Shown: one piece after another, positions 47,033 through 57,830 of the stretch
Layout: each line of letters opens with the position of its first letter
Position numbering within the stretch: the stretch's first letter is position 1
Origin: Thereva unica
Lineage: Eukaryota > Arthropoda > Insecta > Diptera > Therevidae
Length of the DNA stretch: 64,000 nucleotides
Direction: 5' to 3'
Assembly (NCBI GenBank): GCA_949987705.1
Contig: OX465282.1
Coordinates: 128,608,310-128,672,309, forward strand
Translations under genes and position numbers: made by a program
Notes under the pieces: model-generated
The model's database searches: none
What the model saw: the letters and a program-made list of their open reading frames with translations, nothing else
What the model was told of the DNA's origin: nothing

Positions 47033-47763
47033 CTAATCATTCCAACTGCTAGCAGACGGATCCCAATTCTCACGAGAAGGGGCACTTACTTGAACATTCG
47101 ACGACGACGGTGCCAGAATTGGAGTATATGCATTAGGAATTTCATATTGAGTTGAGGTCGTAAAGCTAGGTGGAGCAACCTGCTGCAATTCCATTTCGCA
47201 AACTAAACTAAATATTTTGCGTTTCGCCACTACTTGAAGATACGGTGAAAACTTTTTCACTGTATCTGATATATTTAAAAAGAAACGATCTAGTTCATTG
47301 TTCCCACGTTGTTGTGGAAGTTTGTTCTGCTCGTCTAATAATCTGGTCATCAACAAAGTGGATGCTGTGTGCAATGCCTCAACGTTAGCTCTCTTCGATG
47401 TCTTTGTCTTTTTTGTTTGACTGGATTTATTACAGACAATAGGTTCATTCTGAATTTTAATATCCATAGTATTCCTAGAATCAGAAACATCCCCAGCATC
47501 AGTGCTGTTCATCCAATTGTCGTAGTTAGGGTGCTGCATTTTAATTGCTTCATCATTGTTGCAAGGATCCTCATCCTCACTTGCCAGCTCCACGGAATCT
47601 GAAGTTTTTCTATCTATGTAAAACGGGGCAACAAACGACATTTCATCGTCGTATTTCCATTTCTTTGTGATTTTGGGCATCTGCCCATTTCTGCATTTTC
47701 TTTTATTTAATGCTCTTCTGTACGCATCCCTTAGAAGTTGCCATCTTCTTTTACATGCTGCAG
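47033..47763 (-). CDS. MADF/BESS protein, exon 2
   Basis: With exon 1 (50090-50222) this gives a 287-residue protein. MADF/BESS proteins are insect nuclear factors: MADF binds DNA and BESS mediates protein contacts; some derive from PIF/Harbinger transposon partner proteins. Exon 2 follows a 3' splice site (ttatttcctttcacag) and completes the MADF domain with CKRRWQLLRDAYRRALNKRK. The middle is acidic, and a Lys-rich patch KKTKTSKR follows. Residues 201-238 form the BESS motif (ELDRFFLNISDTVKKFSPYL and on to about CEMEL). The tail is Ser/Pro-rich. A second acceptor ctgcag, 6 nt downstream, is in frame and would omit two residues. The frame is intact and the splice phases match, so it is probably functional. 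Confidence 0.8.
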
Positions 47764-48129
47764 CTGTGAAAGGAAATAATTACATAGGTTTTAATATTTT
47801 GTTTGCAGGTAGGCACTTAGCAACTAGTGATACGTATACAACTATTACTTTTGAATATCTTATGTAAATAAGATATGCGAGACGTGGCTTGTTATAAGTT
47901 TATGGTCCGGCAATAAAAAACATATTTCGAGAAAGTTGTCCTACGCCAAGCACAATGGGGAAAAAATATTGAAGATTTTTGGATTAAATGAAATTTTCCA
48001 AGAGGTGCTATGCACATACTTTTGGCTTTGATTGCCGCGAATAGCAACTGCATAGCTATAATCGTCGGCGCTTTCGGCAAAAGATATTGATGGGTTGTGT
48101 CAAAAACAAAAATGGGAAAAGCTATGTTC

Positions 48130-48300
48130 GAGAAAGCAGTCTTCTAAATAACTTTAATGGTGGTAAATCCACAAGATTTTTCTAGAGAATTTGCGTTTCC
48201 GGTACGTTAGCAAACGAACATTTCCTTCGTACATCGTTAGCTACACCAAAGTGGATTGGAGCGCCGTTAATAAACTGGAAGCAAATGATTTCATTTGAAA
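48130..48300 (+). repeat. Dispersed repeat in the MADF/BESS intron
   Basis: tggtggtaaatccacaagat, then tctagagaatttgcgtttcc, then tggagcgccgttaataaac and atgatttcatttgaaaattcc are matched at 55575-55760 (tagtggtaaatcaacaagat, gaagcgccgttgataaaaag and the like). The two copies are about 75-80 percent alike by eye. Confidence 0.6.
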
Positions 48301-48787
48301 ATTCCTACAATTTCAATGCAATTAGCCCTATCAGGAACTCCGTTTCAACTCGATTTCTTTGTGAAGCATAAAAAATCACCCTCATTCTGGTTTCCAAACG
48401 GTATTGCAATTTTTCGAAAACCGAAAATTTCATACTTCAATGTACGTTCGAAATAAAAAGTTCGTATTTTCCAGAAGTATTTTGCATTTCAGTTTCCCTC
48501 CAACAACTTTGAAGATGACGCAATAAAGAGTTAAGGCTCAAACAGAACCATTCCGTTCCGTCCGCTCCGCAGGAATAATTGAAAACCAGTATAAAGAGGA
48601 ATGTCATTTTGACATACAACAACTAATTTCGAAAACTGCAAGTAGGTTAACACATGAGAAAACATATTTGTAACTCCAGCGGAATTATCGACGAGTCGAG
48701 TCACTAATTCGGACGGAATTCCTCAATTTGGATGTAATTTTCCCTCCTTTGAAATTCGATTTCATGTGGAATTCTCGATAGGGCTGA

Positions 48788-49713
48788 ATAAAGCCTCAAT
48801 TATACTGAACGCAACAGACCAGATTGAAATTTCAAAATGATAACAGAGAAATTTCATTGAAGTTATTATACTGGACGCAACGGAACGGACCGGATTAAAG
48901 TTTCAAAACTTTGGAGCTTGAAGGAACCGACAGATTGAAGTATCAAAAGCAGCTGATTTTGTCATTTATTATTTAGCCTAAAATGACGTCAGAGTTTGAT
49001 GACAAATTAATAAATAAAGTGAAAGATAATGAAATTCTTTATAATAAAAAACTGCATGGATATAAAAATTTTAAACATAACACCGTGTCTGCACTTGCCA
49101 TATGTTATTGAAAAGTATCTGTCAGTTATGGCCAACGATTTATTGCTTATTTTGAATAGTGGGCAAATTATGTCGGACATTTCAGTTGGAAAGATGGCGT
49201 TAAGGAGACAACAACAAAGATTTCAACAAATTTTGCTTAATTAAAAAACATTAGAATTGCTACAGCATATGGAATTCGAAGAAATGCGTAATTTAAGAAA
49301 GAAACCATCATTTTGGGTATGTCCATTTTTAGGAAGAAGGCAAAATTTCGATGTTAACTTGAACTCCGCCATTTTGTAACGATAAATGTCACATTTCTTG
49401 CCAACTTTATGGAAACAGATATGGAAAAAAATATTTCTTTCCATATATTGCTTTCACTAAAATATGGCCAAGTTTACCCTGTCCGCACCAGACATTTGAT
49501 AGCAATGCCATAAGCAATTCAATAAAATATGGCAAGTGCAGACGCTAGGTAAGTCCAAAATTTGGCAAAACATTGCTGCACAAAGTGACATTTGCATAGG
49601 TTCGATCCTTAGAATAGAGAAGAGTAGTTTTGTATTCTAAGGTTCGATCCCGTCACCGTCAGTTTAACCAACAAACTTTCATTCCGCTGCGTCCAGTATA
49701 ATCGAGGCTTTAC
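48788..49713. repeat. Inverted-repeat pair in the MADF/BESS intron
   Basis: The left end aagcctcaattatactgaac is inverted at 49690-49713 (ctgcgtccagtataatcgag, then gcttt). A third copy of the motif lies inside, direct, at about 48868 (attatactggacgcaacgga). The pair could be the ends of a roughly 0.9 kb non-autonomous element or three separate solo ends. Confidence 0.45.
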
Positions 49714-50089
49714 TTCTCTGTAAGCTGGGAAGTTAATAAATACAAAAAGCATAAAATAAGACACAAAACAACAAATAACATAAGAAAGCACATGTAACTT
49801 ACTGTAATCGACAACTAGGTGGCAGGTATATAGAAAAATTGAGCGAAAAAATAAGAGAGCTTTTATTCATGGAGGGATTATACCGACAGAACTAAAGTTA
49901 AATTTAACTCACCGCCAACAAAAACACAACAAATTATATATGGAATCTGTCGATGACGGGCTCATGCATGCTATAAAACTTTGTAAAACCCGGAAAAACT
50001 ACAACTTTTACCAAAAGAAATACTCCCGTATAGTTAAACAACCTAACCAATATTTTTCTTATAGATGATAAATTAATCAACATATGTAC

Positions 50090-50222
50090 CTGGTTGTTTC
50101 AGTTGTTCCGAAATTTCCCTCCAAGCCATATCTTTTTTTGGCAAATCCATAGATTTCGGATGTTGAAGATTGTATAAAAATTCATATTTACGAACACACT
50201 CTATTAATTCTTCGTCGAACAT
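50090..50222 (-). CDS. MADF/BESS protein, exon 1
   Basis: The exon starts ATG at 50222 and encodes MFDEELIECVRKYEFLYNLQ, then DMAWREISEQLKQP, the first half of a MADF domain (a start ..LI..V..Y..LYN, then W..I...L). It ends in phase 1 at the donor g|gtacat (50089-50084) and joins exon 2 without changing frame. The ATG is the natural family start, because MADF domains usually begin within a few residues of it. The intron is 2326 nt and contains repeats at 48130-48300 and 48788-49713. Confidence 0.8.
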
Positions 50223-50962
50223 ATTAAACGCAGGTGCACTCGTAAACTTTCAAAGAACTACTAATAATGGCTTGGGTAGGAACGAGCACACACAGCTTTA
50301 ACCGTGGCAACGTTGCGTGTCATGCCCGAAGCGTTTCGTCTTCGCCACCAACAAAATATTCGTGCCATGCGGGCATGGCACGCTATGGTGTTAGTTGGTG
50401 ACGGAACGGTGCACGCTCGCTGCACGGTTTCATTTCTAATCATAGAAAGAATATTTTGGTTTGCATGTGTCGATACGGTTACGATCATGATACGGGGAAG
50501 TGGCTAGACCGACCTCTTTTATTCACACAATTGTGCCATTTTCTCAAAGAACAATGAAAGTTTCGGAGGGGGAAAGGCTTTATATGTGTATGCAAAAGTT
50601 GCGTTGCTTTTTGCTTCAGGTCTCTTGCATTTAAAAAAAAGAAGAGAGTCCCAGATATAAAAAGAGTTGTTGCTACTATAAAAGCAAAAACAGATTAGGT
50701 CGTGGGGGTGTCGCTTCCGAAAGAGAGTTTCCCATACATTTAATTTCTCTGCAGGCGGCGCGGCAATCATGGATGATAGATCGTAAGTGGTCAAAAATTT
50801 TGAGTATTATAAAGAGGTCGATTGAAAGAACTAACGTGCTACCATCCCTGTTTGTGCCTTAATGCACGCCGGGTTTTCTTTCCTGCTAGAATCTTCTGGA
50901 TTTGGACAAGAGAGTTGTCGGTCGAGATTCGTTAATAATTAACTCCCGATGATTCTATCAGT

Positions 50963-51354
50963 GCGTTTCCATGACAGCTTGAAGCTTACTTGAAACGTAC
51001 TTCAAATGTAAACGCAAGCAGCTCGACTGGAGTCGATCAAAAAGATTTTTGTGATCGGCTCGAGTGCTCGTCATGTAAACCGAGCTTGAAAGCTTGAGTG
51101 CTCGAAATTGCGAAAGTTAGGCCTGTAAATGTGTCTAAAGGTAATGTGGAATATGAGGAGACAAAAATATTAATGAAGAAATAAAAGCACGATAAAAGGA
51201 AGAAACAAAAGAAATATAATAGTAACTTCAAATGACAGCTAAAGAACTCAAGCTCAGTTTAAGCTAATATGCCGCTTCAAGTAGGCAGAGCAAATACGCG
51301 CTCGAGTTCTTGAGATTTTCAAGCCTTCGAGTACTCAAGCTGTCATGGAAACGT
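50963..51354. mobile_element. 392-bp MITE
   Basis: Terminal inverted repeats of 19 bp (CGTTTCCATGACAGCTTGA at 50964-50982 and its reverse complement at 51335-51353). AGT flanks both sides (50960-50962 and 51355-51357). Copy B of the surrounding repeat lacks it. The interior is AT-rich and non-coding. Confidence 0.75.
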
Positions 51355-51402
51355 AGTATATTTAACAGTGGGTTGTATTTCACATGCGTAAAGCTGCAAG
51401 GC

Positions 51403-51836
51403 TGCTGAGGGGCCTCGGTAGTCTAGAGGTAAGGCGCCTGACTGCTATCCCCAGAGGTCCCGGGTTCGAATCCCGGCGGCGCCACGGTCCTTCGCCTTTC
51501 CCACCTAATTTTCCTTCTTTTTTCTTCCCTCTTTACATTCCTGATTCCCCTGTCATAGTCTTCCCTAGCCCTTCCCCGCTCCACCAAGCGCATGCCATCG
51601 GTTGGTTGATGATGAGGTATAACACTCCAGTGAGTTGTTCTCGACGCCCCGATGTCAGAGTCGCGAAATGGTTGGGAGTAGGTGGAATAAAATATCGCGG
51701 CTAGTTTGTGACAGTTACTTCCTTCTCTTCCCTATCTTCCGGCTAGAGCTGCTGTTCGACATTCACTCTATACGAAAAAATAGATTGTCGACAGTACAAA
51801 GGGACTTCCCCTAAGCCTCTAGTCTCACATAAAAAA
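51403..51836 (+). mobile_element. Near-complete tRNA-derived SINE with target duplication
   Basis: The head (51411-51483) has a polymerase III A-box region (gtagtctagaggtaaggcg) and a B box ggttcgaatcc (51463-51473). About 340 bp of body follow, ending at acataaaaaaaa. AAGGC flanks both sides (51398-51402 and 51837-51841). The duplicated segment at 52675 has the empty site (gcaaggcctgtgacac), which proves the insertion. It would be copied by a LINE's reverse transcriptase, but the partner is not identified. Other family members here: 2402-2492, 13690-14003, 21745-21925 and 24965-25050. Confidence 0.85.
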
Positions 51837-52091
51837 AAGGCGTGTGACACGTAATCCTAGCCATCCATGACGAAATAAAAATAAAACTCTGTATTGGCCT
51901 ACAACTACGGGGCTGCTCTTCAGAAAATTCCCATGGTACCAATTCGTTTCATAGATGGCAAACCTTTTGTCACTGATATGTTGTATACGTTAGTGATCTT
52001 TTGTAAATTATATTCGAATTTGGAAGATTGAAACAAAATAAATTTTTGTAAAAAAAACAAATACAATTTTCATAATTTTTCTGTGTTTGCT

Positions 52092-52735
52092 AGCACACAT
52101 GTCTATAACCGTGGCAACGTCGCGGGTCATGCCCGAAGCGTATCGCCTCCGCCACCAACAAAATATTCGGGTCTTGCATACGGGCTTGGCACGCTATGGT
52201 GTTGGTTGTTGATGGAACGGTGTAGGGAGCGTTGTTTCTAATCATAGAGAAAATATTTTTTGTTTGCATCAAAGCCTTGTTTGCATGGTTGTTGATAGAT
52301 ACGCGGTAGTAGTGGCAGCGAGCAATAATAATTGTTATTATTGTTATTATTATTATAGTTATTATTGCTCGCTGGTAGTGGCCTGTGGGATTTTCTCAAA
52401 GAGAGATGAGTTTCGGAGGGAAAAGGCTTTATATTTGTGTGCAAAAGTTGAGTTGCTTCTTGCTTGCGGTGTGAGATAATACAGCTCTCTTGCATTAAGA
52501 AAAGAAGAGAATCCCAGATATAAGAACAGCTGTTGCAACTATAATGCACGGCTGATTTTTTTCTCGCCAGAATTTTCTGGATATGAAAAGAGAAAAAGAG
52601 TGTTCGGTTCGTCGAGATTTGTTGATTTTATTTAACAATTGGTTGTATTGCACATGCGTGTAAAGCTGCAAGGCCTGTGACACGCAATCCAAGCCATGCA
52701 TTATGAAATAAAAATAAAACTATATCCATATATAA
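52092..52735 (+). repeat. Duplicated non-coding segment, copy B
   Basis: Same order of phrases as copy A without the SINE and MITE. It carries its own small insertion, a hairpin at 52317-52373. About 180 bp of unrelated sequence separates it from copy A. Confidence 0.75.
52317..52373. repeat. 57-bp AT-rich hairpin
   Basis: Perfect 15-bp inverted repeats agcgagcaataataa and ttattattgctcgct enclose a TTATTA-rich loop. It is absent from copy A of the duplicated segment. Confidence 0.7.
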
Positions 52736-53078
52736 CTACAGATTGTATAGCGGTCGACCTGAGTTTAAAATCATGTAATAACAGCTACTGATTTACTATA
52801 CACTGTAGGTGTTTCTACAGGACCTCGTGCGTTTCGTTGATTTTTGATTGAAAGTGAAATTGGCAGCAATTAACAATAATCAATTATGGAAAAACTTTGC
52901 CTTGGTACATGGGAATAGCCTAACTTTATTGGCGTTCCCTATTATGTAAAATCTGTGAGGTGCTAGGATTTTATTTAAAAATATGAAATTGAATATTAAT
53001 AACCTTAAGCGCCATAACTCTAACTGCCATTTTCCAAAATTCAAATGTAGAACAAAATTGACGGAAAATCGAATAGCC

Positions 53079-53336
53079 AGGGGCCGGTTCGTGTATGGCG
53101 AACGACGATAATCGTACGAAAAAAAATTGAAGTCGAAAAATTTTGTCGACGAAAATTTTAGCGTTCGCATAGGTCGAAAGAAAATACATAGTTCGTGTCC
53201 TAATACAAAAACTCGATAACCCAAGACCTTTCGAGTGTCTTTCGTCGACTTCAGACGAAGATTTTCAATTTTTCGACCTACGCGAACCCGAGACGAAAAA
53301 AAATTTTCGTTTTCGACATACATGAACCGGCCCCTG
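53079..53336. mobile_element. 258-bp MITE
   Basis: The left end caggggccggttcgtgtatg is inverted at the right end (catacatgaaccggcccctg) with one mismatch in the first 20. The interior has several gtcga/tcgac motifs and a chance open frame on the minus strand. The target duplication is unclear. It interrupts AT-rich sequence next to copy 2 of the dispersed repeat. Confidence 0.75.
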
Positions 53337-53520
53337 AGTAATTTTTGCTATTGTGCTCCGCGGCCCCCTGACACGAGTATCAAATGAAAGGATATGACAG
53401 CTAGAATACAATAAGCTATGTGGCGTCATTCCAAATTGTAGACAACATAAAATTGCGAAAAGTTTTTGGTAAACTGAAAAGTAAATAATGCAGTCTAACC
53501 ATTGTGCAAAAAAATTGGGA
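53337..53520 (+). repeat. Dispersed repeat family, copy 2
   Basis: ttgctattgtgctccgcggc, then gagtatcaaatgaaaggata, then gcagtctaaccattgtgcaa correspond to phrases of copies 1 (19860-20170) and 3 (56985-57095), in a partly different order. Confidence 0.5.
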
Positions 53521-54274
53521 AGGTGGTTCCAAGAGGGCGGTAAAGAGCAAGTAAGTTTTTGCCTTTTGAGTTATCCTAATTCTTGGTGGTCGGTCACCAG
53601 CACAAGGAGGACCAACATGTAGTGTACACCAATAGCAATACCAAATCCCATCAATCAACAATAAAGGCCCGGGCCACGGTATACAGAAACCAGGTAACGT
53701 AAAAGAGACTGACAGCCTCGAAAAACCGTAAAAAAGATCAACTAGTGACGTCAGCAATAATGCAGAAACAACTTGCTTCCTAAACAATAAGCGCAGAGAT
53801 ATTATTGTTTTAGATACGAGCTCCAGCAGATATAAAGATTGCAAAATAAGCGAAGAAATGACTCTCGTCTCGACTATTCAACAAGCTTCATGATGCAATA
53901 GCCACGTCAATATTGAAATGTGGGAAACAAATTCCTTATCATAGCTTCAATACAGAAGTAAACGCAATTTTAGTAAAACATATTTACTGCAGAGATCAAT
54001 AATGATAGTGAAGGTTGAAGGAGAGTAGAATTATTGAAGCACACACTGCATGGGACCCTCCAAGACAGCAAAAATATTGGAAACCATCAACAAAATTTAA
54101 AAATCTAAATTATAAACTATAAATATAATAAAAAGGCTTTTTCTTCTTTAAATTTTCTATTTTTTAGTCTAAAATATTAACGCTTAAAACAATTAATCAA
54201 ATCTTTTATTCACTATTCACAAAAGCACACAGGAACTTTTATTTAAATCAGTCTTAACTTCCCCATTTTTTGGG
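53521..54274. other. No gene recognised; sHSP 3' flank
   Basis: A 142-codon minus-strand frame at 53416-53844 has no recognisable features. Possible minus-strand poly(A) signals for the small heat-shock gene (tttatt on the plus strand) lie near 54200 and 54240. Confidence 0.45.
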
Positions 54275-54760
54275 TTATTCTTTCTTTGGGTCTGCGGCAG
54301 GATCTTCTTTCACCCGAGCAGAACCTGTTTGCTGGATATTAACTTTCCTTTCACTGCCTTCAATTGCCTCCTTTGGAGCTGGTGCTTTGATCGTTAAAAT
54401 TCCATCTGAAGATAGTGTAGAAACTACATTCTTAACATCATAGCCCTTCGGTAGTGAAAACTTCCTTATAAAGTGTCTTGAGATGAAGCCATGATTATCC
54501 TGACGTTCCTCGTGCTTGCCTTCGACGACAACGGTATTATCAACAGTTTTTACTGTAATTTCATTTGGCTGGAATTGTTGGAGATCCATGCACGTCTGAA
54601 AACCATTTTTGTCGATAGTCGTACCCAATTCTGGATCCTCTTGTTGGCTTATCCTGAGTCTTGGAAGGCTAACAACAGCTCGAAGTGCATCTGATGTAAG
54701 TCTCATGTGGTCCATGTACAATGCACGATGTAGTCGAAACAACATTGGAATTAACGACAT
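54275..54760 (-). CDS. Small heat-shock protein (alpha-crystallin family)
   Basis: An ATP-independent cytosolic chaperone that holds unfolding proteins in oligomers. Intronless, 161 residues, within the usual 150-220 range. The N-terminal arm is short and Leu/Arg-rich ([10 protein letters not shown]). The alpha-crystallin domain spans about residues 54-128, with [20 protein letters not shown], then [10 protein letters not shown] (97-106) and [12 protein letters not shown] (116-127). A C-terminal VNI at 140-142 is a candidate I-X-I contact, and the charged tail ends DPKKE. It resembles fly Hsp23/Hsp27-type proteins, but I do not assign an orthologue. A TATA box and HSE upstream imply heat induction. 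Complete and probably functional. Confidence 0.95.
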   Translation of the reverse strand: MSLIPMLFRLHRALYMDHMRLTSDALRAVVSLPRLRISQQEDPELGTTIDKNGFQTCMDLQQFQPNEITVKTVDNTVVVEGKHEERQDNHGFISRHFIRKFSLPKGYDVKNVVSTLSSDGILTIKAPAPKEAIEGSERKVNIQQTGSARVKEDPAADPKKE

Positions 54761-54891
54761 TTTTTTTATTCACTTAAACACTTCACTGCAATACGAAATT
54801 ATGAGAAACAGTTTGAGAGTTTTCGGCTCTGACTTCGTCAACGTTTTACTCGAATTTTGACTTTGATATGATGAGAGGAACGGCGCTCTTC

Positions 54892-54900
54892 TTATATATA
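54892..54900 (-). promoter_or_regulatory. TATA box of the small heat-shock gene
   Basis: tatatataag on the minus strand, about 130 bp upstream of the ATG, predicting a 5'UTR of about 100 nt. Confidence 0.7.
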
Positions 54901-54962
54901 CCAGGTGCCGGTCTTTGGTAGTGGGGTACGTGGTCTTCTCTCAAAATAAACCTAGAAACCAG

Positions 54963-54978
54963 AGATTTCCAGAAATCT
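54963..54978. promoter_or_regulatory. Heat-shock element, small heat-shock gene
   Basis: agatttccagaaatct contains TTCnnGAA (54967-54974), with further GAA and CTC units nearby (tagaaacc at 54952). It lies about 65 bp upstream of the TATA box. HSF trimers bind such arrays. Confidence 0.65.
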
Positions 54979-56094
54979 CTAGTGCGGAGGGGAAACGAGT
55001 TTATTGATTAAGAGAGAGCACGTCTGCGCTTAGTCACAACAAAACTTGGGAATTTACTAGAAGTCTCTTGTAGTCTCTTATCGCAGATTTACAGAGGGGT
55101 TCTTGTTTACAATGACTCGCTGACAATGATGTGGATGCATGTTCAGGTAGTCGATTGCATTCACCCAGAAGCAATTGGGTGAGATTTTCGGTTATAAGTT
55201 GACGAAATATTTGTTTGAATTTTTCGAGTCATGTAGCGTGTGTGTACAGTGGTTGTTGGTTGCTTTCCAACAGGGTAAAAAGCTACTGGCTTACTATTCA
55301 CATGGCAGGTGTTTTACAGGATCTCGTGCATTTCGCTGATTTTTGAATGAAAGTGGAAATGGAAACAATTAACAATAATCAATTTAATTTCAAACTAGTT
55401 GGGATGTGGTTTGACCCCTTCGGTCCACACGATTAACTTTGCGGTATCATGAACGAAGACGGAATAAACTGACTTCTTACAAAATAGAAATACGTTTAGC
55501 ACTAGTGGGAAATTGACTAGTATCAGAACTGGTGACAAAGCAATCCTGAGAGAAGCAAGTTCAAATAACTATAATAGTGGTAAATCAACAAGATTCTTCT
55601 AGAGAATTTGTTTTTCCTGAACATTAGCAGACCAACATTTTCTTCGTATTTCGTTCGCTACACTAAAGGGGGGGGTTCGAATTTGTATTGGGCGTGTTGA
55701 AGCGCCGTTGATAAAAAGGGAATCGAATGACTTCATTTGGAAATTCCAAAGCTTTCTGGAGATATTAGCAAAACTAATCAATGTCAGACTTGACCAAAAA
55801 GAACAAATTTTGCTATAGCTACTGGAAATCGCGGGATGAACCGAAATTCCCTGAAACTGTATCACGCGTAGAATACAAAAAGTGCTGATCCAAGGTTGGA
55901 AAAATTCGTGATATTTGTAAGGGATAACGGATTTTGACAAGTGATGTTTTGTTGGAAGGCTATCGCTGTGCAGAGCCCAAAAAAGATCACTTCTTTTAAA
56001 ACGGGTCTCATTCCATCGAGTTTATTAGATATTAGCAAAACTTATCAATTTAAGGTCTTTCTGACACTTATCCCAAGTTTTTCCATTTAAACAA
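54979..56094. other. Intergenic, with one dispersed repeat
   Basis: 55556-55760 is the second copy of the repeat in the MADF/BESS intron (48130-48300). The rest shows no coding potential. Confidence 0.5.
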
Positions 56095-56632
56095 AAAAAG
56101 CCCGACCGAATGTTATGAAATTTTTTTCAGGGCATTTTTTCGTTAATATTCTTCTTTCGGCACCTCAAAGAAGTCTATATAAATCACGAACGTCGTTTAA
56201 ACAAAAAAAAAAAAAACGGTTCGGCCGAATTTTATGAAAATCTTTACAGATTATATTTTGGTTAATATTCTTCGAACGGCACCTCAACTATGTCGATATC
56301 TTTTATGGTTCGCGCGATATCGTGCAGGTACAAAAATGACTTATGACATTTAAACCAAAGAACGGCTTGACCGAATGTTATAAAAATCTTTTCAATTTAT
56401 ATTGTCGTTAATACGCTTTGAACGGCGCCTCAAGTAAGTCGATATCTTTTGTGGTTCGGGCGATATTGTGCAGGTACAAAAATCACTTATGTCGCTTAAA
56501 CCAAAAAACGGCTCGACTAAATTTTATAAAAATCTTTTCAGATCATATTTCCGTTAATACGCTTCGAGTCGAGCGACACCTCAAAGAAGTTATTTTTTTG
56601 GATCGCGCGATATCGTGCAGGAAAAAATGACC
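56095..56632 (+). repeat. Tandem repeat of about 145 bp, four units
   Basis: Units are marked by gaccgaatgttatgaaat or variants at about 56104, 56223, 56369 and 56515. Spacing is about 119, 146 and 145 bp. Full units also contain ttcgcgcgatatcgtgcagg or a variant and cacctca. The first unit lacks the cgatatcgtgcagg part. Confidence 0.8.
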
Positions 56633-56751
56633 AGATAAGTACGCACACACACACATACTTCCTCCCAAATTTTTGCTTGAAATGCTCTTGGGACCTTGAA
56701 AAATGAAAATACGTTGAAAATTTCGATTTCGATTTTCGGACCGATTACAAT

Positions 56752-56775
56752 AACTTCCCTATATTGGGAAGTTAA
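56752..56775. repeat. Short hairpin
   Basis: taacttcccta and tgggaagtta form an inverted repeat with a 3-4 nt loop, shortly after the tandem array. It could be the end of a mobile element or a structural remnant. ctgggaagttaataaatac recurs at 49725. Confidence 0.4.
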
Positions 56776-56984
56776 TAAAATTTAAATCAGCTGGTACACT
56801 AATTTTTAACTTATTTAATAAATTCATTCATATTTGCATATTAAGGAACTATTTTTATACGCTTTATGTTAGCTTCACTTGTATGTTGTATGCAGGTAGT
56901 ATGTAAACAAATCGTGCAACTTGATTGTGAGCCACTTTCATGTAACCGTTCAATTGCAAGTTTTGCACATATGTATAATTCGCG

Positions 56985-57095
56985 TGACAATGCAGTCTGA
57001 CCATTTTGTAAAAAAATCAAGATGGCGGCCGAATTTTGTAATTGTGCTCCCCGACATGGGCATCAAATGAAAGGGTATGACAAGTAGAACATAAT
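56985..57095 (+). repeat. Dispersed repeat family, copy 3
   Basis: caatgcagtctgaccatttt, then caagatggcggccgaatttt, then gtaattgtgctccccgacat closely match the reverse complement of 20000-20095. Confidence 0.65.
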
Positions 57096-57830
57096 TATAT
57101 AACGCACAATATACGCACGGTTTTTTTAAATTTAAGAAATTCACACTTTACTCTGTAAAAACATACATTCGTCAACTCGCGGCGATGCCCATAAGTGAAC
57201 TGAACTCTCAGGATCCTACTTCTAGATCCTAACATTATTTCCTTTACTTTCGTATATGCCTACTCCTTCACTAACTCATATAACCCTAATATTCATTTGG
57301 AACGTGTTCCTGGAATTACTAATTACATATTTCCTACCCTGCTTTGGTTCTGTCGGTTTTATCTGTGAAGTTCTTTCGTCTCTGTGTGGTGTTTGTCGCC
57401 TATCTGTCGGCCCTCAATAACCCTTGCTCTTCTATTCTGTTTAAAACTAAACTAATTCATAATTACTGGTTTTTCCTGATTATTTCTGTCACTCACCGCC
57501 GTGAGAAGACAACGGTCTTAATACCAAGAAACTCAAGGTGGGCTTTTCCCTGATTTGTTCATTATAATTAGCTATGCGGCGTCTTCTAAAAATCCAAAAC
57601 ACTTTCACTGAACAATGCACTCAGGCCTTAAATAAAGCTTGTCCGAACAAACCACATAAAGGGGCTACCAAACCCCCTTGGTGGTCTCGCGAATTTGAAG
57701 CGCTGCGTAGAGTGAAGAAAGGAATTTAATTCAGCTAGACGCAGCAACAGTGCAACCTCCTGGGGCTGCTACAAGTCAAAGCTGAATAGATAGATACAAA
57801 ATGGCAATAAGGAAGGCCAAACGTACCTCC

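Larger units (their letters stand above)
50283..51908 (+). repeat. Duplicated non-coding segment, copy A
   Basis: It shares taaccgtggcaacgttgcg, then gtcatgcccgaagcgtttcg, gccaccaacaaaatattcg, cacgctatggtgttagttgg, gtttcggagggggaaaggc and a final gaaataaaaataaaact with copy B (52092-52735). It is longer than B because it has a MITE (50963-51354) and a SINE (51403-51836). No long open frame is shared, so it is a non-coding repeat or an RNA-like unit; the closing gaaataaaaataaaact contains aataaa. Confidence 0.75.

Noticed and set aside
49600..49660. B-box-like ggttcgatccc and a palindromic duplicate nearby
   Set aside because: There is no A box at the right distance and no tRNA-like fold, so it is treated as part of the intron repeat.
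51411..51483. Functional tRNA gene
   Set aside because: A and B boxes are good, but the acceptor and anticodon stems do not pair well and the unit continues into a repeated body with a target duplication, so it is the head of a SINE.
52880..53323. 147-codon minus-strand open frame
   Set aside because: It lies largely across the 53079-53336 MITE and AT-rich flank; composition follows the inverted repeats and no domain is visible.
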